Assembly: GCA_029747015.1 (NCBI GenBank)
Contig: JAKOGI010000574.1
Coordinates: forward strand, 35,001-99,000
Direction: 5' to 3'
Source: Carnegiea gigantea
Lineage: Eukaryota > Streptophyta > Magnoliopsida > Caryophyllales > Cactaceae
Length of the DNA stretch: 64,000 nucleotides
Each line of letters starts with the position of its first letter. The first letter of the stretch is position 1. Both the position numbers and the translations under genes were made by a program. Shown piece after piece: positions 38,518 through 52,470 of this stretch. The notes below the pieces were generated by a model, which saw nothing but the letters and a program-made list of their open reading frames with translations, was not told the origin of the DNA and did no database searches.

Positions 38518-39204
38518 AAGGTCCTGCGACCACAGGCCACGACCTCAGTCTTGCATTTCATTTAGTTATCCAGGGACGCATTCACAATAATGTGATATAT
38601 GCTTGCTTTGGTGTACAAATGTGAGTTTTATGTGAATGCTAGCGCGTTTAGCTAGTTAGGTGCGGCTTGAGTGAGCTCATTAATCGAGTGATGAATGAAT
38701 TGCTAAGAGTATAAACTGAATAACTTATGCTCTCATGAATGAGTCAAGTGTTAGCTCAATCGAAGGTTTCTTGCTTATATGCCTTGGTGATTTAATCGAA
38801 AGTTCAAAGAACATATGATTTGAGTTCAAATGATTGGAAAAGTCTTAACTCTAAGCTCATCTTTGCCCCTAAAGTACGATTTGCTCCTTGGGCCCCATAA
38901 CGGAGTGAGCAGACGTACTGAAAGATTGGTAGAGAGAGAGCTAGACACTGATTAAACTATTTCCTTTTGAAAACCTCAAGACCTTGAAAGTCAAAGTCTT
39001 TCGATTAGTGAGTTAAGGTTGTGCTATCGCATTAGAAACCTTTCTAATTGTTTGGTTGGGTCTTATTGATGCAACCGAAGACTCGCATTTGCTTTACGAT
39101 AATGCTTGGGTTAGCCTTACGAGCATAACTCTCTGTGTGTAATCAAATGATTTTGAGTGTCCACATGCCAAGGTGTATGCATTATCGGATGTGTTAATGA
39201 TGAT

Positions 39205-39296
39205 TTGTTGCAAGTGATCGGAGGTAGCTTTCTATGACTGAAAATATAATTTGTTGCAAGTGATTAAAGGTAGCTTTCTATGGCTGAAAATCTCAC
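39205..39296. repeat. 46-base tandem duplication, two copies
   Basis: TTGTTGCAAGTGAT followed by GGTAGCTTTCTATG and CTGAAAAT occurs at 39205 and again at 39251. The copies differ mainly in a few bases and at the unit end. Confidence 0.85.
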
Positions 39297-40772
39297 TGGG
39301 TGATACCCCCCATACGTGAATTTGGAATTATAAGAAATTAAATGAGATTTCGATATGCTTGGACAGAAATTAAGTAATAGTAGTGCATTTCTCTAGACCA
39401 TTGCATGAAACCTGTCCTTATTGTCTAGCGCGATGCTTGTTATCACTTGTACAATGTTCTTGATGTCCTATGTGAAATTGGTAGTGTCCTGGCTATATTA
39501 AACCCTAATAAACCCAGAAAGAACAAGGTAGAAAGAATCTAGCAGACTTTGGGATTGTTGGACCATCTCTATCACCCTGTCACCTCCTGGGGAACGGCCC
39601 ATACTTTGCCAATATCTTTCAAAGCATTACCACCAAATGCGTGTATTAGAATGCCCCATAGTAGAAGATAGAGCCCCCATTCATATTAGGAGTTCCTCGG
39701 ACGTTTGCAATTACCTTTTTGAGGAAAATGTGTTGCAAAACCTCAACGTAAATCTGTAAGACAAATAACGCCGTTATTCTTGCTCCTGTTAGTTGATTGA
39801 TGACCAACTCCAAACAGTTTGGACAAACCTTAAGGCATAACCTTGACCTTAGGTTTTAAAAGAAGGTTGCACTCATGTATACTCGACCAGATGTCTTTTT
39901 ATGGGACATTACTGGGAGCTTGAATGTTTTAACACATAACCATAGCGTTGTATACAAGCTAATGCCCATTGAGGCTCATATAGTTATGCAGGTTCACTAT
40001 TCTTGAACAGTTATGCACTTTATGAATGAATTATGTAATAAATGCATATCTAGGTGTTTGCTTGACTTGAGTTGGTTTTGGCATGTAACTTAACTACGCA
40101 AATGATTTAACTCTTATAATTTGTAGCATGGTATGACCTTTGAGTCATCATTTACATCCTATGAATTTCTTGATTCCCTGTTATAATGAAATAACTACAT
40201 ACACCCATATTTGAAGCATGCTAAGGCGACACCTAGAAACCTGCATTCATATATTCTTGCCCTTATTTGGTTGATCAGCGTAGCACAACGGAAGCATGTA
40301 GGCCATAAGCCACAGGCCCAGGATTCGTCTAGGAGTATAACCATTCATTTGTATGAATTTATGACTTAAGAGACGATCAGTCCCAAATGGGGACTTTAGG
40401 GAAAGTCTCCCCACCATCAAAACCATCGACTCACATTCTTTCATTGGCACCTTCTTCTTAAGTTGATCTTATCGACATGCTATGCTAGTTCATGCAATTC
40501 ATGGTTCTTAATCCTTTGTGCTCTATTGTAAACCCTACGTGATGTCAATGTGAATTTAAATGCTACTTCAGGTCCCTTTATTGCCAATGTGGCATAATTG
40601 GTATCTCTGCTACCTTAGTGTAACGCGTTAACTTTCTAGTAAATGATTCAACCTTAGATTGACCTAATATCTTCATGCTTTTGAATGAGCCTGACTAAGT
40701 TAACCGCCCTCGTATGACTTTGAAAATGCACTGTCCAAGTTGTCATGAATGGAAGACCTAAAAGTTAGTTGA

Positions 40773-40875
<103 letters not shown>

Positions 40876-41521
40876 ATAGGAGTATTAGTTGCGCATGCTT
40901 CCGTTTTGTAAATTGCTTGTTGCATGCATATTAGACGGCTTTATGTTGCTTGTGATTCCTAGGCCTGAGAATACTAAATACTGATACTATGCGATGCTAA
41001 GCGATGCAGTTGTGCTTAAGTGATGCTATGTGGTGCTATGTGACGTTCTTATTATACTAATGTGTTATAGGAATATCTAAGTTAACAATTATGATCCCAA
41101 AAGTGACTTGAATTCATATTTTAAAATGAGACTACTAGCATATGACCTTAAGATGTCATTGTCATGATTGTCTTACCTTTAGATGCCCACTTATAGGTGC
41201 ATTTGCATAGAGTTGTTGCTTGCCATGCGAACTGAGTCTAGATAATCGAAAGTCTAAGTTCGTTTTCGAAACAAGCTCGATATGGCTTTCCACGCCAACT
41301 TATTTGCCCCTCTTCTATCTGTTTGCCATCCGGACCTAAATAGAGTGAGTAGACGCTTGAGGAGGATTGGCGAGGAGGAGGATACCATAAGCCTTTTTCT
41401 GGTTTTTAACTAATTATAGAACAAGATTTTAGATTATAGTGCGAGTTGTGTAGATTGCATCATATATGTGCACATTTGAGGTACGGCTGAACATAGTTTG
41501 AGAATTTCGAGGATGAAATTC

Positions 41522-41538
41522 TTTTAAGGGGGGAAGAA
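41522..41538 (+). promoter_or_regulatory. Polypurine tract
   Basis: TTTTAAGGGGGGAAGAA ends directly at the 3' LTR start. It is the usual primer for plus-strand DNA in gypsy elements and fixes the orientation as plus. Confidence 0.9.
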
Positions 41539-43421
41539 TGTAACGCCCGCATTCTTATTTTTACGTAAGCCGACCGTCTTATCCTTTTGACATTATCAAA
41601 TCGCATTTTCACTAACTACATAAGTTCAATTATTGTTGAAGTGCTTATGTGAATAATGATTTTATTAAAAAGAATATTATTGTTGTTATTATTGCTATTA
41701 TTATTGTTAATCATTTAGAAAATTTTTTGGTCGATGATAACTCATGCCTTCAAAAATCGTTATTCGATTTATTTCGTCGTTTCCCAAATTTAATTAGGAT
41801 GCCGGTTTAGGACTTTTCAAACCAAGTTTAAACTGAGTGTTGATGCATTTGGGATCGGGAATTTAGTTGTTATAGTAATTGAACTAAAAAAAGGGAGAAA
41901 GGAGGGGTATTTTGGTAAAATTACGCGAGACTCTTTTCTTCCTCCCCATCCTAGACGCGAGCTCAAACCCCATTCCTCTCTCACTTTCTCTGCTCTTCTT
42001 CTCCTTCTTTCTCCACGCGAACCAGAGAACCACCAGCCTGCCTTCTCCTGCCCCCTCCACCACCCACGTCGCCACCAGGGAGGGACTATGGTGGTCTCTA
42101 TACGCAGCCCACCACACCGCCAACCTCCTTCCCCCACGATTTCACCGCGAACCAGAGCAAACTAAACACGCTTGTGGTCAGCTTTGGATAGTGCTCACAT
42201 GCCAAAATCTAGCTAGACACCCAAAAATTGACCTCCCCTATAAATTAAGGGGTCGAATTCGACCCAAATCACATGTAAAAACCTTCAATTCGAGAGCTAT
42301 GGTTTCGGTTTTAGCAGAGCATATGGGATATGGTTCGGTCTCAACAACTTGGGCGTGTGTTTGCTGCTAATTGGCTCAGGAATTGGGGGTTTTCTCGCAC
42401 TCAAAGTCAAGCCAGCAACCTTAAAATCGAACCTCTAGCTTGAATTCCAGGTGGGTGCTTCTCCCCTCCAAAAAAATTAGTAATCTTGAAAACGTTTTAG
42501 CCTCAAGTTGTGATGCATGTCAGTTTTAGGCTAACTGAAGGTTTGGGAGTGAATATGCATGTTTAATTTAATTAGAATCAGGCTTAAAATGTGCATGTAT
42601 AGGTTGTCCGAGTGTTCTTTATAATTTTATTGATTTTCACTCTCGTTTATGCATGTTTAGTTCGACTAAATCCAGCCTTAGATTAAGCAGGTACAGGCTA
42701 TCCAAAAGTTGCTCAAGATTGAACTGATATTAGGCCTAGAATGATACTCAAATTAGGTCAGAATTAACTCGTTAATTAGGCAGAAAGTATGCCCCGTTCA
42801 ATGGCAAGAATGTGTGATTATCGTGCTTAAACGAATTGGACATTATGGGAGTAAAGAATGCCTGAGTTCGATGCATGTTAATTTCATTATTTTATGCTTG
42901 AAAGTAGCTTTGAAATAACCTAAGAATGTTTCGAATCGATATCCGTTAAGTTAATTGATTCATGCTTGAGAATGACTTAGAAACGAACTAAGAATGCCTA
43001 AAACTGATACATGGCAAATTGTTAGCTCTCGATTAAAAGTAACCTTGGAAATGACCTAAACACGTTGTGAATCGATACTTGTAAAGTTAGTTCATTCATG
43101 TTTAAAAGTGACCTGTCAAACAACCTAAGCATGCTTTGATTTGTCGCTTGATAAGTTACTTCGACCATGTTTAAAAGTAGCCCTCGAAACCACCTAGGGT
43201 GCTTTAAATTGATGTATGTTGATCTAGTTGACCTATGCTTAGAGATGTTCTCAAAACAACCTAAGAATGTCTTTAAATGACGTATGTTGAGTTGGTTAGT
43301 CATGATTTGGAAAAGACGTGAACTTGGCATGCTTACCGCATATTCGCGAGTTAAGAATGTAGGCTAGTTTCATGCCTTGTGAGTTTATTTCAGTTTGTCA
43401 AGTGCTTATTTCAAGTTAATG

Positions 43422-43480
<59 letters not shown>

Positions 43481-45531
43481 TATGTATGCCTATACATGCT
43501 GTATCGAGCTGCTGGATGATTACTGCTCGCTCGGTAAGTTGATATCTAGCTATTTCATAATATGCTATGGTTATGGAATTAAAAACCGAGTTGGTAGTTG
43601 GATGGCTTAAGGATGAATTAATAAGAGTTTTGAGGTTCTTTGTGATCGGTGTTGTGTGAAGAGGGAGCCTGGGTTGCGATTGACCGTAATCGTGTGTCTT
43701 GCGAGGCCATGTGTGGCTTATTCTGTTGAGTTGATTATAAAGTGTTTGAATGCGTTATTTGCAAACCCCCTTCCCTTTATGTCATTAAGTTTCACCTTGC
43801 GAGTGAGGGTGAGTTTGAAAAAGAAAGTTTTCATTATTGTAACTAATAGTAGCCATAACTATTAGCAATCGATGACTTATTTTAACTATACGAATACAGT
43901 TTTGGGAGTGAATTCGCTAGAACAGGGAAGTCCCTAAGGAATTTAAATAAAAAGAGAGTGCGTTGCTTGAAAAAGGATTTTGCTGTGAGAGACAGCATAC
44001 TTATTAGTCGTTATGGCCATACGCTTTAAATTGGCTAAGTTAATGTGCTGTGCACAATATGATATGAATGATGCTAGCCTAGGGAATAAGTCCTGGTACT
44101 AGAAAACCCTAGAAGACCCTGATGATGGTAATGGTCCAATATATTATATGCAGTCGTCCCGAGAGTAAGAGCTTAAACGTAAGCGTTAGGTCTCACTATG
44201 GGGTTGAGAATAGATCTTAGCCAATCAGTACCCTGTAATGATCTTATGCCAGAAGTATTTTCCTAATAAGCAAAGAGAAGTAGTTGGCATTTGCCATTTT
44301 AAGTATTTCAGAAAAGAAGAAAGTTTTTAAGGGCCATTAAGAGGGCATATTGAATGAAATGTGAAAAGCTTATAAGGGTCCTTATAGGACTAATACAAAA
44401 GAATTCCTTTTAAGGAATGTGAACCTCAAGAGGCTATGAAAAGTGTTTTCAAAGAAAGAAAGGAAAATTTTCTATGAATGCTTAATGAAAATGGTTCCTA
44501 AGCATAGTTGAATGCAATTTCAAGTAATGTGTGGCCATATTCTTATAATGCATCGAGCATATGAGTTTGAAGGTGCATGTTCTATGAAAGAAAGCTCCTT
44601 GCATAATCTTTACTCCCTGTGTTTAAGCATCTCGTGTAAGTGCATTGGTTAGGCAAGGCATAACTCATGTGTATATCACATAACCTATGAAAGAAAGTTC
44701 TGTGCTTAGCCCCCCATTGCTTGCTTATGTGATTTGAGTGCTTGGTTTTTGAGAAGTTTGGTTGTTTAGGAACCTAAAAATGAGTTTGAGGGGCTAAAAT
44801 GAAGTTTATGGATAGTGGTCCTTCCTTAAGGATTTATGATTGCCTAATATGGTAGCAAAGTATGAATACGTTGTATATGATTATTGTGGCTATTATTATC
44901 TGCAACGGTTTTGGTTTTAAGGAGTCGGGGAATACTCACTGAGCGTGTGGCTGCTCATCCCATTACTCTTTCCCCTTTTCCCCAGGTTTGCATCATGACA
45001 AGTAGGAGCCAAGTCACTTGTGCGAAGATGGAGTTTATCCGTGCTTGCAAGGTGTCACACCATGTTTAACGAATTCATGTAATGCATTCTTAGAATTGTA
45101 AATGTAAGTAAATAAGTACTCTAGTTCATGTAATACATATTGTTTAAAGGTCGCTCTGTATGGTCATATGAGCCAACCATCTTATTAGCCAGTTGTCTTT
45201 CTAACTAGAGTTGTCTACATTGTGGGATGCAAACCCCAATACTCTGGCTGTGTGAACTGTTGAGTTGTATCTTTAATTTCTTCTTTATTAATGAACTACA
45301 TTGCTTGATGCACTCCGAGCGAGTTGCTCGTTGAGTTATGAACTCCGACGTGTAGCCATTGAGCTTATTTTAGAATTCTTTACGCTTCCGTTGATTATAG
45401 GGGTTTATGGTAAGACTTTTAGCCTAGAAACGGTTAGTTTTTAGAGGGAACTCTATCCGTTTCGCCGCAGAAATTGAGCAAAGAGTAAGAAAACGTAACG
45501 CTCCTGGCCATAGCGGCTGGGGGTGTTACAA
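41539..45531 (+). repeat. LARD-like element, 3' LTR
   Basis: It starts TGTAACGCCCGC and ends GGGGGTGTTACA, 3993 bases. It is collinear with the 5' LTR over its full length. The donor-like CCAG|GTGGGT (near 42450) and the acceptor-like TTTTCCCCAG (ending near 44985) are both kept. A shorter TA tract lies at 43423-43475. Confidence 0.9.
43423..43475. repeat. TA microsatellite in 3' LTR
   Basis: About 53 bases of TA repeat at the position matching the longer tract in the 5' LTR. Confidence 0.97.
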
Positions 45532-47446
45532 TAGCATAACCATCAATTTAAATTAACAAGTATAGGGTTGTAGTTGAATAGCATAAGCAATTTAAGAACA
45601 TGTTCCTTGGACGTATTTTTTTTGACATTTATCATTGTTCAATGTGAAATTATTTTTAATAATTTTCAAGTTACAATGTGAAGGTCTAGTATGTTCTGTC
45701 ATCTCATTTGATGTCTATCATCATTCGAGGGTAACATAAGGATTATGAATGTTGTGAAACGATTCGCTGTTGTAATCAATGTTATAATTGGTGCATTTCA
45801 ATCTAACTTAAATGTCTTATTTTCCGACCTTCCTCACCAACTTCCCTTCTTCAAACTTTTAAGAAAGGATATATATATTTCTTCTAGTTCAAAACAATTG
45901 AGTTATGAGGGAACCTTATTTGATGTGGTTTAGCAGCACGGTTGAATAGTTTCAAGATTTTACATAATCAAGTTGCTTACTTGTGTATGGTGTTTTTTTT
46001 TGTTTTGTTTTTGAATAATCATATGGCAACATGTAAAAGCTAAAGCATTGGGTATCTTGATTACCTTTGATCATTGCACTTTTTTTGGCTCCCCCTCTAA
46101 TACCAAGTAAATTACTTTAAGGGCTCTTATGTCTTACCTATCAAAGGTAGCTTGCATAAATGATACATCTTAGCTTTGTACATTTACCTAACCCTCCATT
46201 GGGCTTTTCCTAGGGGTTTGAGAGCAATCTAAATGGAAGGTAGCTTTGGTTTTCGACAACTTTATGTTTATTGTATATGAAAAGAGTAACTATGTTATAG
46301 TTAACTAAAGTGCATGAGTCTTCCTATTCCCTATCTAAGTGCTTCTTTATAAATGATTTTTTATCTTAAGTCTATTAGAACTTATTATGCCAGTAAATCA
46401 CTTAGCAAATCCTAAAAGTAGTTCTATTTTTCATTGTAAAGAGATTAACGTACGTAGCAAAGTAATCAAGACGAGGAAAAGAATAATCTCAATGATCACT
46501 AGGTAGAGAAGGGATGGAGAAGACCTCGAGTCTCCTATGTGTCACTTTTCGGAGTTTAGTCACAATACCTAAATTTATAAGCTATAGTTAATAAGCTTGA
46601 AAATAGCAACAAATTTAAATCATTGCATTGAGAGACTTTAACGTATTCGTACTCTCAGATATCTTGCGATAATCCTAATGTGAGCATGGCATAACTCTTG
46701 CCTTTAATTATTCACTTTCTTTGTGGCTCCAAATTACTTTTATCCTAATGTAAGCAAAAGGCATCAAGAAGTCAAATTTTGATCTTGGCTGCAACATCCT
46801 CTAGAAACCTCTAGAAACAACTAGCCCAGTTTAGGGTTAGTTACTATGCATTGAAAAATCTTCTATTTAAAAGGTAAGGACATGATCTAGCATTGCGTAC
46901 CAATTAGCAATATCTAGCATTACTGAGGGTGGGACGTTCTTGAATTGCAAGGGTATACATACTAGATGACTTTAAATTGGAAGATTGGACTGCCATCTAT
47001 AATTCAAATAACTTATTTTTTTAATGAATGCCAAGTTAAGAATTGCAAATTTCAAAGTCACATGAGTGCTAAATGCATAAAGTATTATTTGATTATTAAA
47101 AGCCTCTAAGAATAGGTTTGTCAAAAACATCATTACTTGTGCAGAATCGGTTCTTATAAATTGCTTCAAAATAACTACTTTTCAGAAGTCAAAGCATGTA
47201 CACATAGATAATTAGTTTCCTTGCCTTCTTGTTTGGTATTTGGCTTGTTAATATAATTGAATTTAGACCTAGTGGTTTTAAACATGTTTAGTTCTTCTGA
47301 GGTAGTATGCTCTAAGCACATGATTTTGATGTATTGGTGTGATCTTTGCGGTTCTTCTCTCACCCCTTTAATGATCCCTAATGTTTAGTTATAATGCTTA
47401 CATTAACTTATATGATAACCTTTTAGGTGGGTTGATAGAAATTATA
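45532..47446. other. Non-coding flank, nothing recognised
   Basis: AT-rich sequence between the LARD-like element and the plus-strand CACTA transposase. No family match on either strand. Confidence 0.45.
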
Positions 47447-50200
47447 ATGGACAAAAGTTGGATTCATATGCGTAGAACTTCTCTTTAATATAGGAATGGT
47501 GTTAAGTCATTTTTGGAATTTATTTTTTGTAATGTTGGGGGTGGTAAACTGATCGTATACCATTGCAATAAATGTAAAGTTAGACATAGTCATTACTCCA
47601 CAAAAGAAGAAGTGGCACACCATCTCATGTTCAATGGTTTTTGGACATACTATAAAGAGTGGGTGCATCATGGTGATGAAATTTTTGTATCTTGTTCATT
47701 TTTTGTAAAATGGGCCACAATACTACTATACCAAATCAGAAAGTGATTTTGGTGACATTGATATTATGGGAATACTTAATTATATTTTTGGGATGTATGA
47801 AAACTGTGGGAGTGGCATGCTCATCAAGAGAGTGATATGGATAAAGAAGACCGTGATGAGCTAGGGAATGAGGGGCATGAGGGTGGTAGTTCCACAGTAG
47901 TTAAAGATGCTAGATATGAAAGGTTACTAGAACAAGTTGAATAAGAGCTATATCAAGGGTCAAGTTTTCCAAAACCCTATTTTTTGTTGCACTTATTCCA
48001 CTTGAAATACATGTATGGTTAGTTTATTAAATCATTTAATATGCTACTCCAGCTTTTGAGTTCTATTTTTCCCCATATAGACCCATTCCCATCATCAAGG
48101 ATTTAAGAGTTGAATATGAAAAAAATGCATCCCTGTCCTAATGATTGCATATTGTACTAGGGTGAAATGGAAAGACAAGAATTATATAACAAATGTGGTT
48201 GTTCGTGATGGAAGAATAGTAAAAAGAAATTGCCAACTAAGGTATTACACTATTTCCTCTCATTCCTAGATTGTTTAGGCTTTACAAATCATCCAAGATA
48301 GCTAAAGTTATGATTTTCCACATGACTGCCATACAAAGGATGGGATTTTGAGGCATGCCACAGATGCAAAGGCATGGAAGGAGTTCGATGAACAATAAGT
48401 TAATTTTGCATTTGATCCTCGAAATATAAGGCTTGGGCTAGCTAGTGATAGGTTTAGTCCCTTTTGTTTTACGAGCAGAATGCATAGCCCTTGGCCAGTC
48501 TTGCTAATTCCATATAATTGGCTTCTATGGCAATGCATGAAACAATCCCCAATTATACCATCAACGATTATTCTTGGAGAAAAGGCCCCAGGTACATTCA
48601 TCAATGTATATTTTCAACCATTGATGCAGTTATGGAACAAAGCAGATGCATATGATGCATACACAAAGACGAGAATTAAATTATGGGGGCTCTTCACGCT
48701 ATTATAAATGACTTCCTTGCATATGCCAATCTGTCTTAGTGGAGTACCAAGGGTCGTTTCACATGTCCATCTTGTGGAAAGCTAGTTAATCAGTTTCGTC
48801 AATAAATGGATATAATATATTGGTCACTATAGAAGGTTACCAAAAGATCATCCTTTTAATATGATAAGGATGGATTTGATGGAAATATGGAGGTTGGTAA
48901 CACTCCAGCTTCTTTCACAAGGAGTCAAGTTCTTGCAGAATTAGAGAGAACAATGTTTATATATAGGAAAGGCTAAACCAATATAGATGTTGATTAGAGG
49001 GATGAAAAGAAGAAACAAAGTATTTTCTTTGATCTTGAATATTGGTAGCGTAACCGCTTCATCATTCTTTGGATGTAATGCACATCGAAAAGAATATTTG
49101 TAATAATTTGTTACGAACTTTATTCAACTTGGAAATAAAGAGCAAAGATAACTTGAAGCCCCACCTAAATATTCAACAAATACAGATAAGGCCTGAGCTC
49201 TACCTAGTTTTGTTGCCAAACAGCAAATATCATTTATGCACAACTCATAATTTGTCTGTTGATGAGAAAACCTCTTTTCTAGAAGTCTTAAAGTACCTGA
49301 AGGTGCCAGATGTATGTGCAAGCAATGTCTCTTGGTGTATCAATTTAAAGAAGCACAAGTTGTTTAATTTGAAGGGCAATGATTGCCATATTCTAATGTA
49401 AAATTTACTTCCAATTGCGTTGTGAGCGTTCAAGGATGATAATATTGTAGATTTGGTGTATGAGTTGTATGATTTTTTTAAGCAATTATGTGGAAAAAGT
49501 TGAATGTGATAAACTGGATGCAATATAGTTCTTGCATTATGTCATATCAAGAAAATATCTCGCCTACTTTTTTACAATTGTGGTGTATCTGATTATGCAC
49601 TTGATAAAGGATGCAAAGCTTAGAAGGGCCTGTATTCTATAGATGGATGTACCCTATAGAGTGGTGAGGCCTTAAATTTTATAGATTACAAATTTAAAGT
49701 GCAATCGAGTTGGATTTGGGACTTGAAATGATGGCGTCACATCGAATGATGAGATTTTTGGAGATGGTTGTCGGAGACTTTTAGGACGTGCATACAATAA
49801 ACAACCATAAAGTCTGATCAGCGCACAAAAGAGTAAGGAAGTAGATACTTCTAATTTTCAACCAAGCATCAATTTGCCTAAAAAACAAGCAAATGAAACA
49901 TTGTATCAAAAACATAGTCAAAATTAATCTTTGCTGGATCATGTAAGTAATCATTGAAAGATATTATAGGCTTTATACTTCTAATTTATTTTTACTCGTG
50001 CATGAATATGGGTTCCTACGTTTTTCTTACTTCAAGTATCCTCACCAAATGATTTAGTTTTGAATGACTCTTAGGGTTGGTCGTGCTAAAATAGAAAACT
50101 TAGCTGACAAGGTGTTCGAGGAAAACTTAGACATCATGAGAAGTTTCAGCAATCCAAAGAGAAAAGAGTTTGTTTATTGTTCTCTAGGCAGTATGGTATA
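47447..50200 (+). pseudogene. CACTA (En/Spm) TNP2-type transposase, plus strand, decayed
   Basis: The start is MDKSWIHMRRTSL at 47447, a TNP2-like beginning, with one TAA at 47486-47488 before YRNGVKSFLEFIFCN in the same frame. The Cys/His block YHCNKCKVRHSHYSTKEE follows (47560-47610). Then come LRHATDAKAWKEF and FDPRNIRLGLASDRF-like blocks (48345-48460) and WPVLLIPYNWLLWQCMKQSP (about 48492-48550). LDVMHIEKNICNNLLRTLFNLE (49067-49130) and LNLKGNDCHILM (around 49365) complete the TNP2 order. Stops and frame changes are scattered throughout. Beyond 49540 homology weakens; the right edge is uncertain. It is related to the minus-strand copy at 30258-32265 and reaches further at both ends. Confidence 0.85.
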
Positions 50201-50333
50201 CAAAATGCTTATATTCTATTACATTTAAGGTTTGATTTGTCATTTACTTTGGGTTAACTAAGTCTAAAAATAAAACATCATTTGTTGTAAGCCTTTATTG
50301 AGTGTAAAAAGAAGGTAGATGATGACTTACTGA

Positions 50334-51451
50334 TGCATGGTGAACTCCGTTTGACCAAATAAAGGTGTGGAATCCATGCAGATAAGTCCAATGGATGTTG
50401 ACAAGCAATCTTTCTAAAGATAAACCAAGAGAGAATTCTCAATTAGAAGAAAACCTCTAATGGAGATGAATCGATACTTGAAATATGGAACCAAGAAACA
50501 AATCAAAGAGGACATATCTAGGCTAAAGGTTAAACTACCACATACATTAAATCAACCTACCCTCTAACCATCTAAAACCTTAGCACCAAGGATTAGGTTG
50601 AAGGTAAGACTCAAATCACCACCCTTCTACGAGAGATAAAGAATTTGAGATTTTGAGGAAAACCAAGCTTCATGTTCTCATATCATTCACCAAATCTGAT
50701 TTTTTATAGGGTAATTAGGTCGATAAATACCCAATAAGAGGGAGAATTAGCTGTACAATAGTGGGGTAAGTGGTCCAATAGGAGGCTTGCAAAATATCCC
50801 AAGAAAATAAATCAAGATGCTTAAGATAATTACAATCACTATGAGCTGTATTTTCAAGGATTCATCATCCATCTTCTAAAGAGCTTTGCGCAGGCTCTGC
50901 TCCTCTAAATGAGGTGTTGCCACTTTTTAACCCTTTCCTAGTGCATGAAAAATCATTTGAGGTTGATTAATCTCTAAAATTACAACCATAGCCTCCTTAA
51001 TTAAGCTCATAATCAGAACCATGGATATTCCAGTCCTGGGCCAAACCTTGTTTGGTTTTTAACCCATAACTTCATCCATACTTGGAGTTTGAGTGCGCTT
51101 CAAGACCTGTTAGAAACTAGACATTTGGAGCTTTCTATCCATGTATAATTTGCAGAAATGGAAGCTTATTTTCCTAGCTAAAGTTAAACTAGAAATAAAG
51201 TAAAGTATTCTACTTAGAAACTGAAAATAAGCTAATGTGGTGGTTTCGGGAGGATTAAGTGGTTAACTCCTTAGTTAGGGCTACTATTGGCCCAACCACC
51301 TTTCCTAACCATACTTAGACCATCTTAAAGGCTCCAAGTCAATATTGACCTAGGGGGACCTAGTCCTTGACCTAGGGTCAACATTGGGCCAACAAGTTTC
51401 ATGACCCTCACTAGTTAGAGTAGGCCCAAGTTTGGAATTTGCCCCATATCA
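50334..51451 (-). repeat. 3' LTR of gag-protease gypsy derivative
   Basis: On the minus strand it starts TGATATGGGGC at 51451, right after a purine tract, and ends ATGCA at 50334. About 1.1 kb. Its last 460 bases match 53987-54447 (shared ATAAGCCCAATGGATGTTG words and others). Confidence 0.8.
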
Positions 51452-51465
51452 ACCCTCCCCCTTGA
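51452..51465 (-). promoter_or_regulatory. Polypurine tract of gag-protease derivative
   Basis: On the minus strand AAGGGGGAGGGT directly precedes the LTR start TGATATGG. Confidence 0.75.
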
Positions 51466-51532
51466 ATAGGATTTGCCCTCAAATCCTTGAAATTAAAATT
51501 CTTGGTCATCACCCTTGCATGCCCTTTGCAAT

Positions 51533-52470
51533 TCAAACACGTAAGGTACTAAGTGCTCCCTTCCTCTTGAATGGGTAGGCATTGTTGAAGATGTTTAGGA
51601 GAACATCAAAGCATTGAATAGCTCTCCTAGGCCTCATAAGCTCATTGAAGATCTCAACATACTCATCATAAGATATCTTAAAATCATCATACTCATGAGA
51701 CGTGTAGCTTGTGGCTTGATTCCTTGCATAAGGGTGTTCTCCCAACACCATTTTGATAGGTAATGGGACCTTGGGGATAGGTGCTTTTAGGGTTTTATCC
51801 TCAAGCTCTTGGTGAGCTACAAAGGGAAAAGGTTCCACTCCCTCAATTATGTTTGGCTTTACCATTAATAAGGTAATTTGAGACTTGCTCTTACTAGTGG
51901 TACACTCTTCTCGTGTATTACTCGTGTGGGGGCTTTTCTCTCTTCCCTTCCTCGGTTTCACTTTATGAGATTCAGGTGGAGGTAAAGAGGCCAATGTGAG
52001 GCTTTTACCATTGTGCGTGAGTGAATAAATGTTAGCATACCCATCATAAATCACATGGTCATCAAACAACCAAGGCCTACCAAGTAATGTGTGACATGCA
52101 TCTGTCGGAAGGATGTCACATAATACTTCACCATAACAGGGACCAATTAAGAATGAACTATGAGCGTGCCTTGAAGCAGTTACTCGATTTCTTGGTCCTA
52201 ACCATTGAAGAGTATATGAAGTAGGATACTCCTTGGTGGGAATTTGAAGTTTGCCAATGAGTGTATGGGAGGCCACATTTGTGCAACTTCCACCATCTAT
52301 GATTAAATTACAAACCTTACCTCCAATTGTACACTTTGCGTTAAGGATTTGTTCCCTTTGGCTATCTTCATAAGGGATCTTTGTGGCATGTAAGGATCTC
52401 TTAATCAACAACATTTCTCCAATGTCAGGGGTCACCAAGGTAGAGCCATCATTTTCATTCCCTTCTTCAC
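51533..52470 (-). pseudogene. gypsy protease (retropepsin) region, frame largely open
   Basis: An aspartic protease that would process the gag polyprotein. The open frame from 52438 to 51533 (301 codons) shows CTIGGKVCNLIIDGGSCTNVA; the catalytic Asp lies in IIDGGS, the DxGS/T motif of this group. LPTDACHTLLGRPWLFDDHVIYDG follows, with the ILLGRPW-type second conserved block. Homology continues upstream of its first ATG (ENDGSTL), so the true protein was joined to gag. The C-terminal 100 residues before the stop have no recognised domain, and the next thing downstream is the LTR. Chromovirus-like protease is my best family call. Confidence 0.82.
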